The notes below the pieces were generated by a model, which was given only the letters and a program-made list of their open reading frames with translations, had not been told where the DNA came from and ran no database searches. From Ignavibacteria bacterium UBA2373 (GTDB lineage: Bacteria; Bacteroidota; Ignavibacteria; Kapaibacteriales; UBA961): a DNA stretch of 64,000 bases. The stretch spans positions 6,179 through 70,178 of the forward strand of contig DDTD01000010.1 of assembly GCA_002344005.1 (NCBI GenBank), in the 5' to 3' direction. Shown here one piece after another: positions 24,155 through 34,442 of the stretch; within the stretch, counting starts at the first letter, position 1; every line of letters begins with the position of its first letter. The position numbers and the translations under genes were made by a program.

Positions 24155-25173
24155 AGCAATTTCTCTGCCTCCTGTCGTATGATCTCTGCTGCTTTGGAAG
24201 TCTGCTCTTTGCTGATTTGAAAATGAAATACCGCGCGATACAATCCGGGACGACCTCTCGAAATCAGAATGCCTTTTTGTTTGCAGCGTTCCGTAAAATC
24301 CGGCGCATCATGGGCAAGTTTAAAAAGGACAATATTGGTTTCCGGCATTGTCACATCAATAGCTTCGGACTGATTGAGTATATGAGCAAACCGAGAAGCA
24401 TTCTCATGATCTAAGGGCAATAATTCCCGATGATATTTGAGAGCATGAAGTCCGGCAGCCGCCAAAATACCCGCTTGTCTCATGCCGCCGCCTAACATTT
24501 TACGCCATTTTCTGGCAGCAGTGATATGGGCTTGTGAGCCGACAATCAGTGAGCCGACCGGTGCGCCCAATCCCTTCGATAAACAGACGGATAATGTATC
24601 GAATGGCGCTGCATAGTCGGCAATGGAAATCCCAGTTGCTGCTTCCACATTCCACAACCGAGCGCCGTCGCAATGGAAAGCACAATTGTTGCGCTGTGCC
24701 ACAGCAGCAATTTCCATAATATTTTGTAAAGAAATTATGGTGCCGCCATGCCGATTATGGCTATTTTCCAAACAAATAACTGCTGTGCGAGGGAAATAAT
24801 AATCTCCCGGTCTTATGGCATATTCTATGTCTTCAGCACGCATTTCTCCTTTGGGAGAAGGCACACAATGCAATTGCACACGAGCAATAAGTGATGGCGC
24901 GCCCGTTTCATAATGGAAAATATGCGATTCACCTTCTACGATGGCTTCATCACCTGCATGGGAATGTAATGCTAAACATATTTGATTGCCCATTGTGCCC
25001 GAAGGAACAAATAAAGCAGCTTCTTTACCGAGTAATTCTGCGCCATAGTGTTCTAATTCATTTACGGAAGGATCTTCGGAAAATACATCATCGCCAACAT
25101 TGGCATTGGCAATAATGCTGCGCATTTGTGCTGTCGGTTGCGTAACCGTATCGCTGCGAATATCAATTATCAT
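24151..25173 (-). CDS. ltaE: Low-specificity L-threonine aldolase
   Basis: PLP enzyme splitting L-threonine or allo-threonine into glycine and acetaldehyde. The 340 residues show the family from the first residues (IDIRSDTVTQPTAQM), through NANVGDDVFSEDPSVNELE, LFVPSGTMGNQICL, LENSHNRHGG, FHCDGARLWN and the PLP lysine in SVCLSKGLGAPVGS near residue 200. Length and motif order are normal. The acetyltransferase gene follows with a 4-bp overlap. No clear TAnnTTTG box was found in the 170 nt upstream, which otherwise hold nothing recognisable. Confidence 0.95.
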   Translation of the reverse strand: MIIDIRSDTVTQPTAQMRSIIANANVGDDVFSEDPSVNELEHYGAELLGKEAALFVPSGTMGNQICLALHSHAGDEAIVEGESHIFHYETGAPSLIARVQLHCVPSPKGEMRAEDIEYAIRPGDYYFPRTAVICLENSHNRHGGTIISLQNIMEIAAVAQRNNCAFHCDGARLWNVEAATGISIADYAAPFDTLSVCLSKGLGAPVGSLIVGSQAHITAARKWRKMLGGGMRQAGILAAAGLHALKYHRELLPLDHENASRFAHILNQSEAIDVTMPETNIVLFKLAHDAPDFTERCKQKGILISRGRPGLYRAVFHFQISKEQTSKAAEIIRQEAEKLL

Positions 25174-25347
25174 GGGTAAATATTTTTTGTGAATAATGTA
25201 TAGTGAAGAAGCAGATTGGTTTTGAATTTTTGGTGTTACAATTTCTTACAAATCAAGAAATTATCTACAATCAATTTTATAGTACTTTTACGATACAAAT
25301 ATTGTCAGTGTTTTCTTTTTTATGTGTCGGTATAAGTAGGTCTTTAT

Positions 25348-26448
25348 TTAAAATTCAAACATTGTCATGGTCAATCCCACATAGGGCAAAGCAATGCGTT
25401 CCGATGGCACTAATTGATCTGCTCGCCAAGAATCTTCCGATGAAATAGTGCTTACATTGCCGACAGTTGGTTGTGTGGTAAGTAAAGTACCGATAACTAA
25501 ATCACCGCGTCGAAAAACCCTAATGCCAAGTCCTGCAATATAATGTCCTAAAAATTCCCGTGAACGAGTAAATACTATACCACCTTGCATACTTAACCGT
25601 GACCAAAAGCGTTTATAAAAACGTGATTGCCATGGCATTTCATTATATGTCCAAAGAGGGTCACGCCCCAAAAAAAGATTTAATCCCAAAGCTGCTGCCG
25701 GAAATATTTCTGTTTCGGATGGTTCAAGAGTTAATACTTTATCATCAAAAGAAAGAAAACGAGGTTTATCGCGAGAGGATAATCCTACGCATAAGCCCAT
25801 TCCTATATAATCACGATGGAAATCCTCACCGGGTAATGGTATTATGGATGGCTCTATTGTTGAATTATAAGGTAAACGAAAATATTGTGCTCGTAAAAAA
25901 TAGTGTGGAATATTGGGCAATGGCTCATTCGACAGATAAACTGTGGTATTATTATTCGGCGAAAACAAAGAAGTAACTCGATCGGCTAAAGAGTATTGTG
26001 AAGAAAAAGGAGGAAATGCTCGTAATTCGACAGAATAATGTTCATTGGGATTATCGTCGAACATTATAACGCACACAATTCCTTCTTGAAGTATGGTATC
26101 CACTATTTTTTTTGTATGTGTGTCGAATATACCCCATTCATCTGTTTGTCCCACGCCATTAAACAGTACAATATAATCGGGTTTGCGATTAATGTCCGTT
26201 ATTTTGGAAAAATAGGTGTCGAAAAGATGAGTTGTTTCAAAAAATGTATAAATAAAGTCTATTGAAGGATTTCCTTCCATACGTGAATGTAATGCGAAAA
26301 TATCTTGCACCGGCAATAATGTCCCTTCTGCATCAGTATTCATTGATCGGGCATATAAAGGAAACTTTATGCACATAGAGCATAGAATTATGATGAGCGT
26401 CACCATATAATAATGATGAGATTGTACCCAAGTTTGTTCAGATTTCAT
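25348..26448 (-). CDS. Unknown envelope protein, possibly beta-barrel
   Basis: I do not recognise this 366-residue protein. It has a hydrophobic N-terminal segment (YYMVTLIIILCSMCIKFPLYA) that can act as a signal peptide, a middle part with IDFIYTFFETTHLFDTYFSKI and YIVLFNGVGQTDEWGIFD, and a C-terminal part with alternating aromatic/glycine strands (GLNLFLGRDPLW, LGHYIAGLGIRVFRRGDLVIG) ending in Phe, as outer-membrane barrels do. It is the last gene of an apparent operon with a T9SS-exported protein and an acetyltransferase, 18 nt after the latter. A small outer-membrane barrel or periplasmic lipid-related protein is possible. Confidence 0.55.
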   Translation of the reverse strand: MKSEQTWVQSHHYYMVTLIIILCSMCIKFPLYARSMNTDAEGTLLPVQDIFALHSRMEGNPSIDFIYTFFETTHLFDTYFSKITDINRKPDYIVLFNGVGQTDEWGIFDTHTKKIVDTILQEGIVCVIMFDDNPNEHYSVELRAFPPFSSQYSLADRVTSLFSPNNNTTVYLSNEPLPNIPHYFLRAQYFRLPYNSTIEPSIIPLPGEDFHRDYIGMGLCVGLSSRDKPRFLSFDDKVLTLEPSETEIFPAAALGLNLFLGRDPLWTYNEMPWQSRFYKRFWSRLSMQGGIVFTRSREFLGHYIAGLGIRVFRRGDLVIGTLLTTQPTVGNVSTISSEDSWRADQLVPSERIALPYVGLTMTMFEF

Positions 26449-26466
26449 ATCTATAGTTGAAAATAA

Positions 26467-27048
26467 TCACGGTATATGAATAAATTTTGAAGGTAATTGT
26501 TTACCGAGAACAAAACATGCGGCATTACTCTCCGATGAATAATATTGTTCTGCATTGAAATGAAGAATGGTCGTAAATCCATTCGCAAGCCAAAATCGCA
26601 AAGCAGGATAATTTTTTAAGGATACCCGCAACGACATTTTATTTACAGTATCAATTGATAGCTTTTCTTCGATTGATGTTATGAATGTTTTACCAATATT
26701 TTTACCATGATATTCTGGATGCAATATCATGGCGCTTATCCACAGAGTTCCATTGTCGGGATAATGAGCAATACATTGAAAATAGCCCATAATCCGAGAT
26801 GTTTCATTGTTTTTAAGACAATAGCAATAGGAGGCATAGTGCATATCATGTTCTGTATGATATATTTTGCCCAATATTTCTTGATAATATTCTATTTCAC
26901 GTCGAATAAAATTTTCATCTACATCATAGAGATAATGGCAAGCATTATATAATGCGGTTATTTCATCGGCATCATCAATTTTTGCACGCACGACAGTCCA
27001 TTCGTCGGAGCATTGCCATGTTACGGGTAATATTTGTTTATTTGTCAT
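26467..27048 (-). CDS. GNAT-family N-acetyltransferase
   Basis: A 193-residue acetyltransferase. The N-terminal part is VRAKIDDADEITALYNACHYLY, the core strand is SRIMGYFQCIAHYP, and the acetyl-CoA binding region reads LWISAMILHPEYHGKNIGKTFITSIEEKL, with YHGKNIG as the loop. NYPALRFWLANGFTTI is the usual C-terminal GNAT helix and strand. Its start overlaps the stop of the large T9SS protein gene upstream by 4 bp. The substrate is unknown. Its place between two envelope-protein genes is odd for a cytoplasmic enzyme and may reflect only operon packing. Confidence 0.85.
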   Translation of the reverse strand: MTNKQILPVTWQCSDEWTVVRAKIDDADEITALYNACHYLYDVDENFIRREIEYYQEILGKIYHTEHDMHYASYCYCLKNNETSRIMGYFQCIAHYPDNGTLWISAMILHPEYHGKNIGKTFITSIEEKLSIDTVNKMSLRVSLKNYPALRFWLANGFTTILHFNAEQYYSSESNAACFVLGKQLPSKFIHIP

Positions 27049-29900
27049 CGTTGAACGCTGAAATAATGTATTGTTCCATATTTTTTTGAATATACTCCAT
27101 ATACACCATTAGCATAAGAGGACACATTCACTATTTTTTCAGGATTTTCCTGCAAATATTGTACAGGCATTTTTTCTCCCAGAATAGAATAAATTGTTAA
27201 CTCCTCATCGTCCATACCTTGAATATACAGTGCTGAGCGTGTGGGGTTTGGATACACATTCACGCCATTATGTTCATTTGTCATTGTCACCGATGCCGTT
27301 GCGCCAATGACTATATCATCAATATACCAGCCGTCAAGTTCTTGGGATAAGTTGGAACGGAATCGGAAACGTGCCAATATAGTATCTGCACCCGACAAAC
27401 TCACTATTTCATGTTTCCAATCATCTGCTGCTAATATGGTATCAGCCCAAGGAGCGAATTGTGAATTATTAAATGCTGCCACAAGTGTCCATGTGCGTCC
27501 CATGTCTGTACTTTGTTCTACGATGCCCGAATCGGTAGGATGAATAATTGCTGCATGACGGAATGACATACGTGTTGATCCACCTTGAGTCAATACAGGA
27601 AATAATGCTATACTGTCACGCATACTGCGTCTATAACTTCCTTGCGGAGATTCTGTTAATGAGCTTGCGCTCGCATAGCCGACATTTGCCAAGCCCCATG
27701 CGGATGAAGTCCAATATTTGCGCAATGTTCCCTCTTCAAAATTATCTGCATAATTATCGGAAATCGCACCTGTATAGAGAAATATCGCATTGCTTTGCGC
27801 ACTTTCATTGGATGGCGTTTCACTGTCCCGAAGTGTGACACTATAAGAATACCAACCACGAACAGGCGGTGTATCATTTATCATAACCGTTTTACCGGCA
27901 TCTGTGGATGCAATGTTTATTTCTTTGATAAAAATACCATCACGGTATAGAGCCACAGCACGTGCATTTACCATAAGGGTGGTGCTGTCTAAACGATAAA
28001 GGGGAAGTGCTACACTTAAATTGACATTCACATCTTGAGAACCTTTGGCTTGCAGTAAACGAGGAGTACCGGGCTCACGTGAACCTCCAGAAAAAGCTCT
28101 CGAATACACATACGCACTTGAATCACCATCGGCAACGATACGCAATGAATAATCATAACGCTTAAATTTCTCTAAACCTGTATCTAAAAAACTCGTTGTA
28201 GTGCGCGGAAACTTTTGTACACTTTTACCATCGCGCATTAATTCATACTCATAGTCACCAATGGGTTTATTAAATCCTCGCATAGTTACTTCAGCCCAAT
28301 TCAATTGAATAGCGGTGCTGTTTTCCGGTAATGTTTTGGCTATAAAGCGCGGTGGGGGAATTAACCCATTAACATTTACTATTGCCGTAAAAACATCATT
28401 GTCATTGATGTTTTGGCGAGCATTGCGCATATCCACCCATGAAGGATAGACAATGCCATTATGGAAAGCACAACCATTATAATCTCCGGCAAAGCCATTA
28501 CCTTGAAACGGGTTTCTTCGTAAATCGCTTTCGGCATCCGATATGCGTTTATCATACCATGTGTCGCCGCCATCACTCGAATAACTGACATAACAACTTG
28601 TGAGTATATTTGCCGAATCGTCGCGGCTGTCCAAATACATGACCGCCAAATCACCATTGGAAGGATCGAGTGCTATCCATGACCAGAACTGATCATTTTT
28701 TGTGTCGCTATGGACAATCTTCGCCGCACTCCATGTATCGCCGCCATCTGTACTTCGTGAAAAATAGACATTTGGTATGGAATCAGCTGCCCATACAAGA
28801 TAGAGCCACCCCTTGCGATTGGGGGTATATATATCGCACACAATAGAGGGATATGATTCGGCACGAACACGACCTTTTACTGTGTGGCGTATTCCTTCAT
28901 TGATTCGGCGAGCTGTGCCCAAAGGATTATATCTCTGGATGATGCGTGGCGCGCTGAATGTTTGTGCGCCATCGGTGGATTTGGCAAAACCCACGCCCTT
29001 CACGATACCATGATTCCATACCACATAGACCTCACCCATTGGTCCCGTAATGGTCAGCGGAAAACTTTGACCAAATGTTGTATCCTCAGAAGTACCCGGT
29101 AATCTTTCACTTACTCGTAGAGGAGTGCTCCATGTTGTTCCTTTATCCGTTGAATACGTATTCACAATTTGGGTGGAAGAATCTCGACCTATCACTCGTT
29201 TCCACGGAGTATAGACTCTGCCGAAATATGGTGAGGTGGGTGAATTATCCACATGTACATAATATTTGTCTTCAAAATTGGAGTCGGGAGTTTGCGGACC
29301 GGTATGTCGAATAACCGCAAAATGTGATTGCCATGTTACTCCTTCGTCTGTGGTGCGTGCTATAAATACGCCATTTTCGGGGGAAGCTGTGGCACGATTG
29401 CCAAAACCGCCATACATAAGATAGCCGGTACCGTCAGCAGCAAACATAACGGATGGGTCATTACTTGCACTCCAACCTGTGGCAGGAACGCCCAAATTTT
29501 TATTTGTCCATGTGCGACCGCCATCAGAAGAAACATATACCCACCGCGCACCATTATCGCGATAATCCACAGCCGCCGCTATCAGATTTTTCGGATTTTT
29601 AGGGCTTACCGCTATGGAAGATTCATTTTGTACTATCAGCCCCGAAGCCGGTTCATTCACAATAGTATTCACATCCATGAACTGTGCGGCATTTGCATTA
29701 TCCGGTAAAACAATTGCCGGCATCATCGGCAAAGACAATGCTTCTGATGATTCGATAATCGGCGTTGGGTTTGCCCATTCCATCCAACGTTTAATCCGTT
29801 CGGCGGTTTTTTTGGCTTCTCGCTCGGCTACAGTGGTCTGAGCAAAAGCCGATGTCATGAGCCCTATAAATATTATACAAAACAGAAATACTTTTTGCAT
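27045..29900 (-). CDS. T9SS-exported BNR/sialidase-like beta-propeller protein
   Basis: A 951-residue secreted protein. A signal peptide (MQKVFLFCIIFIGLMTSAFA) is followed by a sialidase-like propeller with several BNR/Asp-box motifs (SSDGGRTWTNKN, TDEGVTWQS, STDKGTTWS, SSDGGDTWYD), fibronectin-III-like repeats (about 525-710), a jelly-roll domain with DNFEEGTLRKYWTSS through LDGWYIDDIVIG, and a T9SS type A sorting domain at the C-terminus (VNVYPNPTRSALYIQG, then YANGVYGVYSKK). It is therefore exported through the outer membrane and kept at the surface or released. No catalytic sialidase residues can be assigned. AAGGAG precedes the start. It heads an operon with an acetyltransferase and an envelope protein. 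Confidence 0.9.
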   Translation of the reverse strand: MQKVFLFCIIFIGLMTSAFAQTTVAEREAKKTAERIKRWMEWANPTPIIESSEALSLPMMPAIVLPDNANAAQFMDVNTIVNEPASGLIVQNESSIAVSPKNPKNLIAAAVDYRDNGARWVYVSSDGGRTWTNKNLGVPATGWSASNDPSVMFAADGTGYLMYGGFGNRATASPENGVFIARTTDEGVTWQSHFAVIRHTGPQTPDSNFEDKYYVHVDNSPTSPYFGRVYTPWKRVIGRDSSTQIVNTYSTDKGTTWSTPLRVSERLPGTSEDTTFGQSFPLTITGPMGEVYVVWNHGIVKGVGFAKSTDGAQTFSAPRIIQRYNPLGTARRINEGIRHTVKGRVRAESYPSIVCDIYTPNRKGWLYLVWAADSIPNVYFSRSTDGGDTWSAAKIVHSDTKNDQFWSWIALDPSNGDLAVMYLDSRDDSANILTSCYVSYSSDGGDTWYDKRISDAESDLRRNPFQGNGFAGDYNGCAFHNGIVYPSWVDMRNARQNINDNDVFTAIVNVNGLIPPPRFIAKTLPENSTAIQLNWAEVTMRGFNKPIGDYEYELMRDGKSVQKFPRTTTSFLDTGLEKFKRYDYSLRIVADGDSSAYVYSRAFSGGSREPGTPRLLQAKGSQDVNVNLSVALPLYRLDSTTLMVNARAVALYRDGIFIKEINIASTDAGKTVMINDTPPVRGWYSYSVTLRDSETPSNESAQSNAIFLYTGAISDNYADNFEEGTLRKYWTSSAWGLANVGYASASSLTESPQGSYRRSMRDSIALFPVLTQGGSTRMSFRHAAIIHPTDSGIVEQSTDMGRTWTLVAAFNNSQFAPWADTILAADDWKHEIVSLSGADTILARFRFRSNLSQELDGWYIDDIVIGATASVTMTNEHNGVNVYPNPTRSALYIQGMDDEELTIYSILGEKMPVQYLQENPEKIVNVSSYANGVYGVYSKKYGTIHYFSVQR

Positions 29901-30279
29901 ACCCTTATTTCTCCTTGATTTGGTATATTGATGACAAGCAAACTACGAAATATGAACGAATCGTGCATACTTCTACCCAAAATCTGTTCTTGAGCGATAG
30001 TGGTTACTGGAAAAGATTAACATTCAATACATCTTTTTTTTGTGCATATAATCACAACATTGGTAAAGTCTGTTCATGAAATTTATACTCGATTAGGTAC
30101 TATGATTAATTGTGCTTTAATATCACATCACAGTATGTATCTGATACTCCGGTGAAGACTTTTTTAGGGCATATTTGCTGTGTAAAGTTATATTGTCGTC
30201 CACTGAAGTTTGATTGGTTCATTTATCATAGTATTGTTTTGTAATTTGCATGAACTTTTACACTTCAGATGGAGAGAAT
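29901..30279. other. Divergent intergenic region between two T9SS protein genes
   Basis: About 380 bp with no credible ORF, tRNA or repeat. It must hold the promoters of both secreted-protein genes. AAGGAG (minus strand, 29911-29916) serves the left gene. On the minus strand TAGTTTGC (29938-29945) is a near match to TAnnTTTG. On the plus side TTTG at 30209-30212 has TATTGTTT 19 nt downstream, a poor -7 match. Confidence 0.5.
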
Positions 30280-33200
30280 ATGCTTTATATTTTATTGATA
30301 CTTCTATGCAGCAGCACGGCATACTCGCAGTTAGTGTCCCCCCTTTCCACCCCCGCCCCTTCAGCATCTATGCCTTCATGGTGTAAGTATATGTATGCTG
30401 AACCATTGAATATGCTGGCTCTAGACAGTGCTTACCGCGAGTATTATGCTCATCATCCATTTGTAAAAAATAATTATACACGCTACTATAAGCGGCTGAC
30501 TTCCATTGCTCAGCAATATCTTACCCCGGATGGATTTGTGTATCCTAAAACCTTAGATAAAATACAAAATTCAATGTCAAAAGGGGAAGAAGCATTGCAT
30601 CAATCTGCTGAAATACAATGGAAAGCCATAGGACCCAATGAAACATATTTTTCTCCGGAAAGTAATCGCGGTTTGGGTGATTTATGTCCTTGGCAAGCAA
30701 ATATTTATGCTTTCGATATTTCTGTGACCAATCCCAATATTCTCTATGCTATGGGCGAAACGGGCGGATTGTTTAAGACCACAAACAAGGGATTGCAATG
30801 GACACAGCTTGAATCAGGTGTTAACTCCAATGGGGAAGCTGTATGTGTGCATCCAATGAATCCTTCAATATGCTATATCGGTGTTGATGGTGGTGTTTTG
30901 CGCACTACGGACGGTGGTAAAACATGGACATTTATCTGGAAAATGGAGGGTGCATGGGTCTATGAAATCAAAGTGCATAACAACAATAATCAGGTTATAC
31001 TTGTGGGAACCAATAAGGGCTTGTATCGAAGTGATAATGGCGGCACTTCATGGAAGCAGATATTGCCTAATGCGGTATGTGATATAAAAATGGCGTTTGG
31101 CAATAATTCCACGTGCTATGCAATGCAATTTGATCCTGCAACCAAACGATATGAGTTTTGGAAATCAACGGATGCCGGAGCTACCTTCTCGGTGCAACGC
31201 AATGGTTGGCTCAATACAATATCCAGCAGTGGTGGTGGACGCATGACCATTACTCCGGCTGATCCAAAACGTATTTATGTTGTGCTTTTAAGTGATTCGT
31301 CAAAACCGTATTTGCTGCGTAGTAATAATTATGGTGACACATGGGCAATTACGGCTATTGGCACAAGCACTGATTTTCCAATGAATAATGGTCAAGGGTA
31401 TTATGATTTGGCAATTGCAGCGTCCCATACCAATGCCGATGGTGTTATTGTCGGAACGCAGACTACATATCGCTCAATGGATGGAGGCAAGACATTTTCT
31501 GCTGTTGGCGGTTATGCCGGACCATTTCCCATTCACCCCGATTTACAAGATGTAAAATGCACTGGTAAGGAAACATGGATTGCCACCGATGGCGGTTTTA
31601 CATATTCTACTGATTTTTTTGGCGAGACAAAAAATGCTCAAGCGCGGATAGTAGGATTAAATGGTGCGGACTTTTGGGGCTTTGACAGTGGTTGGAACGA
31701 AGATGTGCTTGTTGGTGGGCGATACCATAATGGCAATACTGCATGGCATGAAAACTATGGCACTAAATATTATCGCATGGGTGGCGGTGAAGCTCCCACA
31801 GGATATGTGAACCCAATTCTTAACCGTCATACTTTTTTTTCTGATATAGGTTCTTATTCTATTTCTCCGGATATTAATGGCAATATTATTTCTCATCCGG
31901 TAGGTAAGTTTCCTAATGAAAGCTATTATGCGATGGAATATAGTGCAATGGTCTGGGACCCGCGATGTTATTCAATAGTGTGGCTTGGTAAAGATAATGT
32001 TTTATGGCGCAGTGACAATAATGGACAGTCTTATGACAGTGTATTTGTATCTCCCGATAAAGCAGCGATGCTGGAACATATTGTCATAGCGCGAAGCAAC
32101 CCCAATGTGATGTATGTGAGCCAAAGAAGTAATTCACTTGGCGACGGAAAAATATGGAAAACCACCGATGGAGGAAAAACATGGAAAGAAACGGGCATCA
32201 CGCCGGGAACAAATGGGTGGGAACGCCGAGTAAGTAAAATTACTCTCAGTGCTACAAATGATAAAGAATTATGGGTTGCCTACCGTGCTGGTGGAAAAAA
32301 TAATAAAGTATTTCATAGTGTTGATGGTGGAGAATCTTGGACTAATTTAACCACTTCATTAATAGAAAATGAAGTTATCAGCGATATAGTGCATCAGCAA
32401 GGCACTAATGGCGGTATATATATAGCTTGCGATCGCGGCAGAATGTTTTATCGGAATAATGATATGAACGAGTGGGTCAAGCATGGAATAGGATTACCAA
32501 TTGCACATTTTACACGTTCCTTAAAACCATTTTATCGTGATAATAAAATACGAGCAGGTTCTTCGATGGGAATTTGGGAAATACCGCTGTATGAGCACAG
32601 TAAACCAATTGCACAACCGAGCGTTGATAAATTTACCACTCGCTGCCAAAGAGATACTTTTTTCTTTGATGATTATTCGGTATTGGAACGAGCCAATGCG
32701 CAATGGGAATGGTCATTTCCCGGAGCTGTTTATGTAAGTAACAACAAAATACGCAATCCGAAAGTACTGTATGGAAAACAAGGTGTTTATCCTGTGACAC
32801 TTACCGTAAAAAATGATTATGGATCAGACACGTACAATAATATGGCATTTATTGAAGTATTTCCACTGGAATGCAATATAGACACTCTTGCCGATAAAGC
32901 ACTTTCATTGAGTAAAACAAATGATGTAGCAACACTTCCGGCTATTCCTGCTCTTAAAAATGCCAAAGGATTTACGACAACAATGTGGCTTAAACTTGAT
33001 TCAATACAATATTCATTTTCGCAGTTACTTTCTAATTGGTCAAGTGATGTCGGATTTTCATTTGGATTTTCTTTCCAGGGCTATCGTAAAAATACCAATA
33101 TGACATTTTATTGGAAAAATGTTCCTTATCAGTTAACATCTCCGTTTAATGTACCGATTGGTGATTGGGTGCATGTTGCTTTATCCATTGATACAAATAA

Positions 33201-34245
33201 AGTGACATTATATATGAACGGAGAGCCATGGGAATATAAAAATAATAATGCAAATTTTAAGAATTTTGATTTATCTTCAACACCATGGGAAATAGGTGGC
33301 GGTTTGCCCGGACAAGGTGGTAATTATCGTGGACAAATTGAAGAATTACGGATATATAATAGAACATTTTCTACTGATGAAATTCGTAAAACTATCCATA
33401 TAACCGAACAGTTAGATAATACTTCATTAGTTGGGTATTATCAATTTAATGAAAGTACCAATACACGATTTTACAATAAAATGGGGGCTATACATGCAGT
33501 GAATAGCGGTGGATTATTAGTCCCATCAACAGCACCCGTTGCGCGCGGTATTGGAGAACTTGCTGAAAAAACCATGAATGGTTGGGAATTTCCAAAGGTC
33601 GGATTATTTATTTCCGATAAAGAAAATGGTCAGGAAAAGTCTGAAATGGGTGCTTATCGTTTATTTGCACAACCCGATACTATGCCAACAATTGATGGGA
33701 GTCGTGAGTTTACAATCAGCTACTGGATAATTAGAACTTGGTCAAATACCAAACCCGTCGCTGCCGATTCTCTTGTATTTTCCGGCATAGGAAAAATATC
33801 AGCTGCCGACGCTTCTTCCCCCCAGAGTTTTATTGTCGGTAAGCGTTCATTTGCGAACGAACATAGAAAAACGTGGTTTTCTATAGTGCCTACTCGTGCA
33901 GATGCTTCACGTCAGAGCATAACTATTGCTGCTGATTCTACTATTGTTGGGCAATATATTATTGCAGCTCCGTACAGCTTACCCTCAAATGTTGAAGAGC
34001 AAAATTCTGCGACAATGATGCAGCTATTGCCAAATCCTACAGATAATACATTGACAGTTGTAATTAATGATGATATTCCGGTAACTATTCATATAGTCAA
34101 TACGATGGGGCAAACGGTGATGACAGAAAAGAGTACTGCAAAAATTGTTAAACTGAACGTTTCTTCACTTCCTACTGGATCATATACTGTTTATGTGGAG
34201 AATGGAAGTTCGGTTTCTAAAGAGCAATTAATTCTAATTCGTTAA
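30280..34245 (+). CDS. Giant T9SS-exported propeller protein with PKD and LamG domains
   Basis: Secreted multidomain protein of 1321 residues. I chose ATG 30280 because GGAG stands 8 nt before it and the protein then opens with a clean signal peptide (MLYILLILLCSSTAYSQ); an ATG 30 nt earlier is possible. A Vps10/sortilin-like double propeller with repeated Asp-boxes follows (TTDGGKTW, RSDNGGTSW, SMDGGKTFS, TTDGGKTWKE, SVDGGESW), then a PKD domain (QWEWSFPGA to YPVTLTVKNDYG), a LamG/concanavalin-like domain (about 890-1060), and a T9SS type A sorting domain (LLPNPTDNTLTVVI to SSLPTGSYTVYVENG). Probably an adhesin or glycan-binding surface protein; no enzyme motif is evident. Confidence 0.9.
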   Translation: MLYILLILLCSSTAYSQLVSPLSTPAPSASMPSWCKYMYAEPLNMLALDSAYREYYAHHPFVKNNYTRYYKRLTSIAQQYLTPDGFVYPKTLDKIQNSMSKGEEALHQSAEIQWKAIGPNETYFSPESNRGLGDLCPWQANIYAFDISVTNPNILYAMGETGGLFKTTNKGLQWTQLESGVNSNGEAVCVHPMNPSICYIGVDGGVLRTTDGGKTWTFIWKMEGAWVYEIKVHNNNNQVILVGTNKGLYRSDNGGTSWKQILPNAVCDIKMAFGNNSTCYAMQFDPATKRYEFWKSTDAGATFSVQRNGWLNTISSSGGGRMTITPADPKRIYVVLLSDSSKPYLLRSNNYGDTWAITAIGTSTDFPMNNGQGYYDLAIAASHTNADGVIVGTQTTYRSMDGGKTFSAVGGYAGPFPIHPDLQDVKCTGKETWIATDGGFTYSTDFFGETKNAQARIVGLNGADFWGFDSGWNEDVLVGGRYHNGNTAWHENYGTKYYRMGGGEAPTGYVNPILNRHTFFSDIGSYSISPDINGNIISHPVGKFPNESYYAMEYSAMVWDPRCYSIVWLGKDNVLWRSDNNGQSYDSVFVSPDKAAMLEHIVIARSNPNVMYVSQRSNSLGDGKIWKTTDGGKTWKETGITPGTNGWERRVSKITLSATNDKELWVAYRAGGKNNKVFHSVDGGESWTNLTTSLIENEVISDIVHQQGTNGGIYIACDRGRMFYRNNDMNEWVKHGIGLPIAHFTRSLKPFYRDNKIRAGSSMGIWEIPLYEHSKPIAQPSVDKFTTRCQRDTFFFDDYSVLERANAQWEWSFPGAVYVSNNKIRNPKVLYGKQGVYPVTLTVKNDYGSDTYNNMAFIEVFPLECNIDTLADKALSLSKTNDVATLPAIPALKNAKGFTTTMWLKLDSIQYSFSQLLSNWSSDVGFSFGFSFQGYRKNTNMTFYWKNVPYQLTSPFNVPIGDWVHVALSIDTNKVTLYMNGEPWEYKNNNANFKNFDLSSTPWEIGGGLPGQGGNYRGQIEELRIYNRTFSTDEIRKTIHITEQLDNTSLVGYYQFNESTNTRFYNKMGAIHAVNSGGLLVPSTAPVARGIGELAEKTMNGWEFPKVGLFISDKENGQEKSEMGAYRLFAQPDTMPTIDGSREFTISYWIIRTWSNTKPVAADSLVFSGIGKISAADASSPQSFIVGKRSFANEHRKTWFSIVPTRADASRQSITIAADSTIVGQYIIAAPYSLPSNVEEQNSATMMQLLPNPTDNTLTVVINDDIPVTIHIVNTMGQTVMTEKSTAKIVKLNVSSLPTGSYTVYVENGSSVSKEQLILIR

Positions 34246-34442
34246 CAATAGTAAAAGTCACAAACCACAAAAAATAATACAAATCGGTTAAAGAGAATTA
34301 ATATGAATATTCAGAAATATCCAAAGTAGTTAGTGATGAAGATTATTGATAGTATGAATAAAAAGAAAAAACATTGTATCAAGATGTTTTTCGAACGATG
34401 TAAAATTTTTAATATACAATACTAATGTTGAGGAGCGAATGT

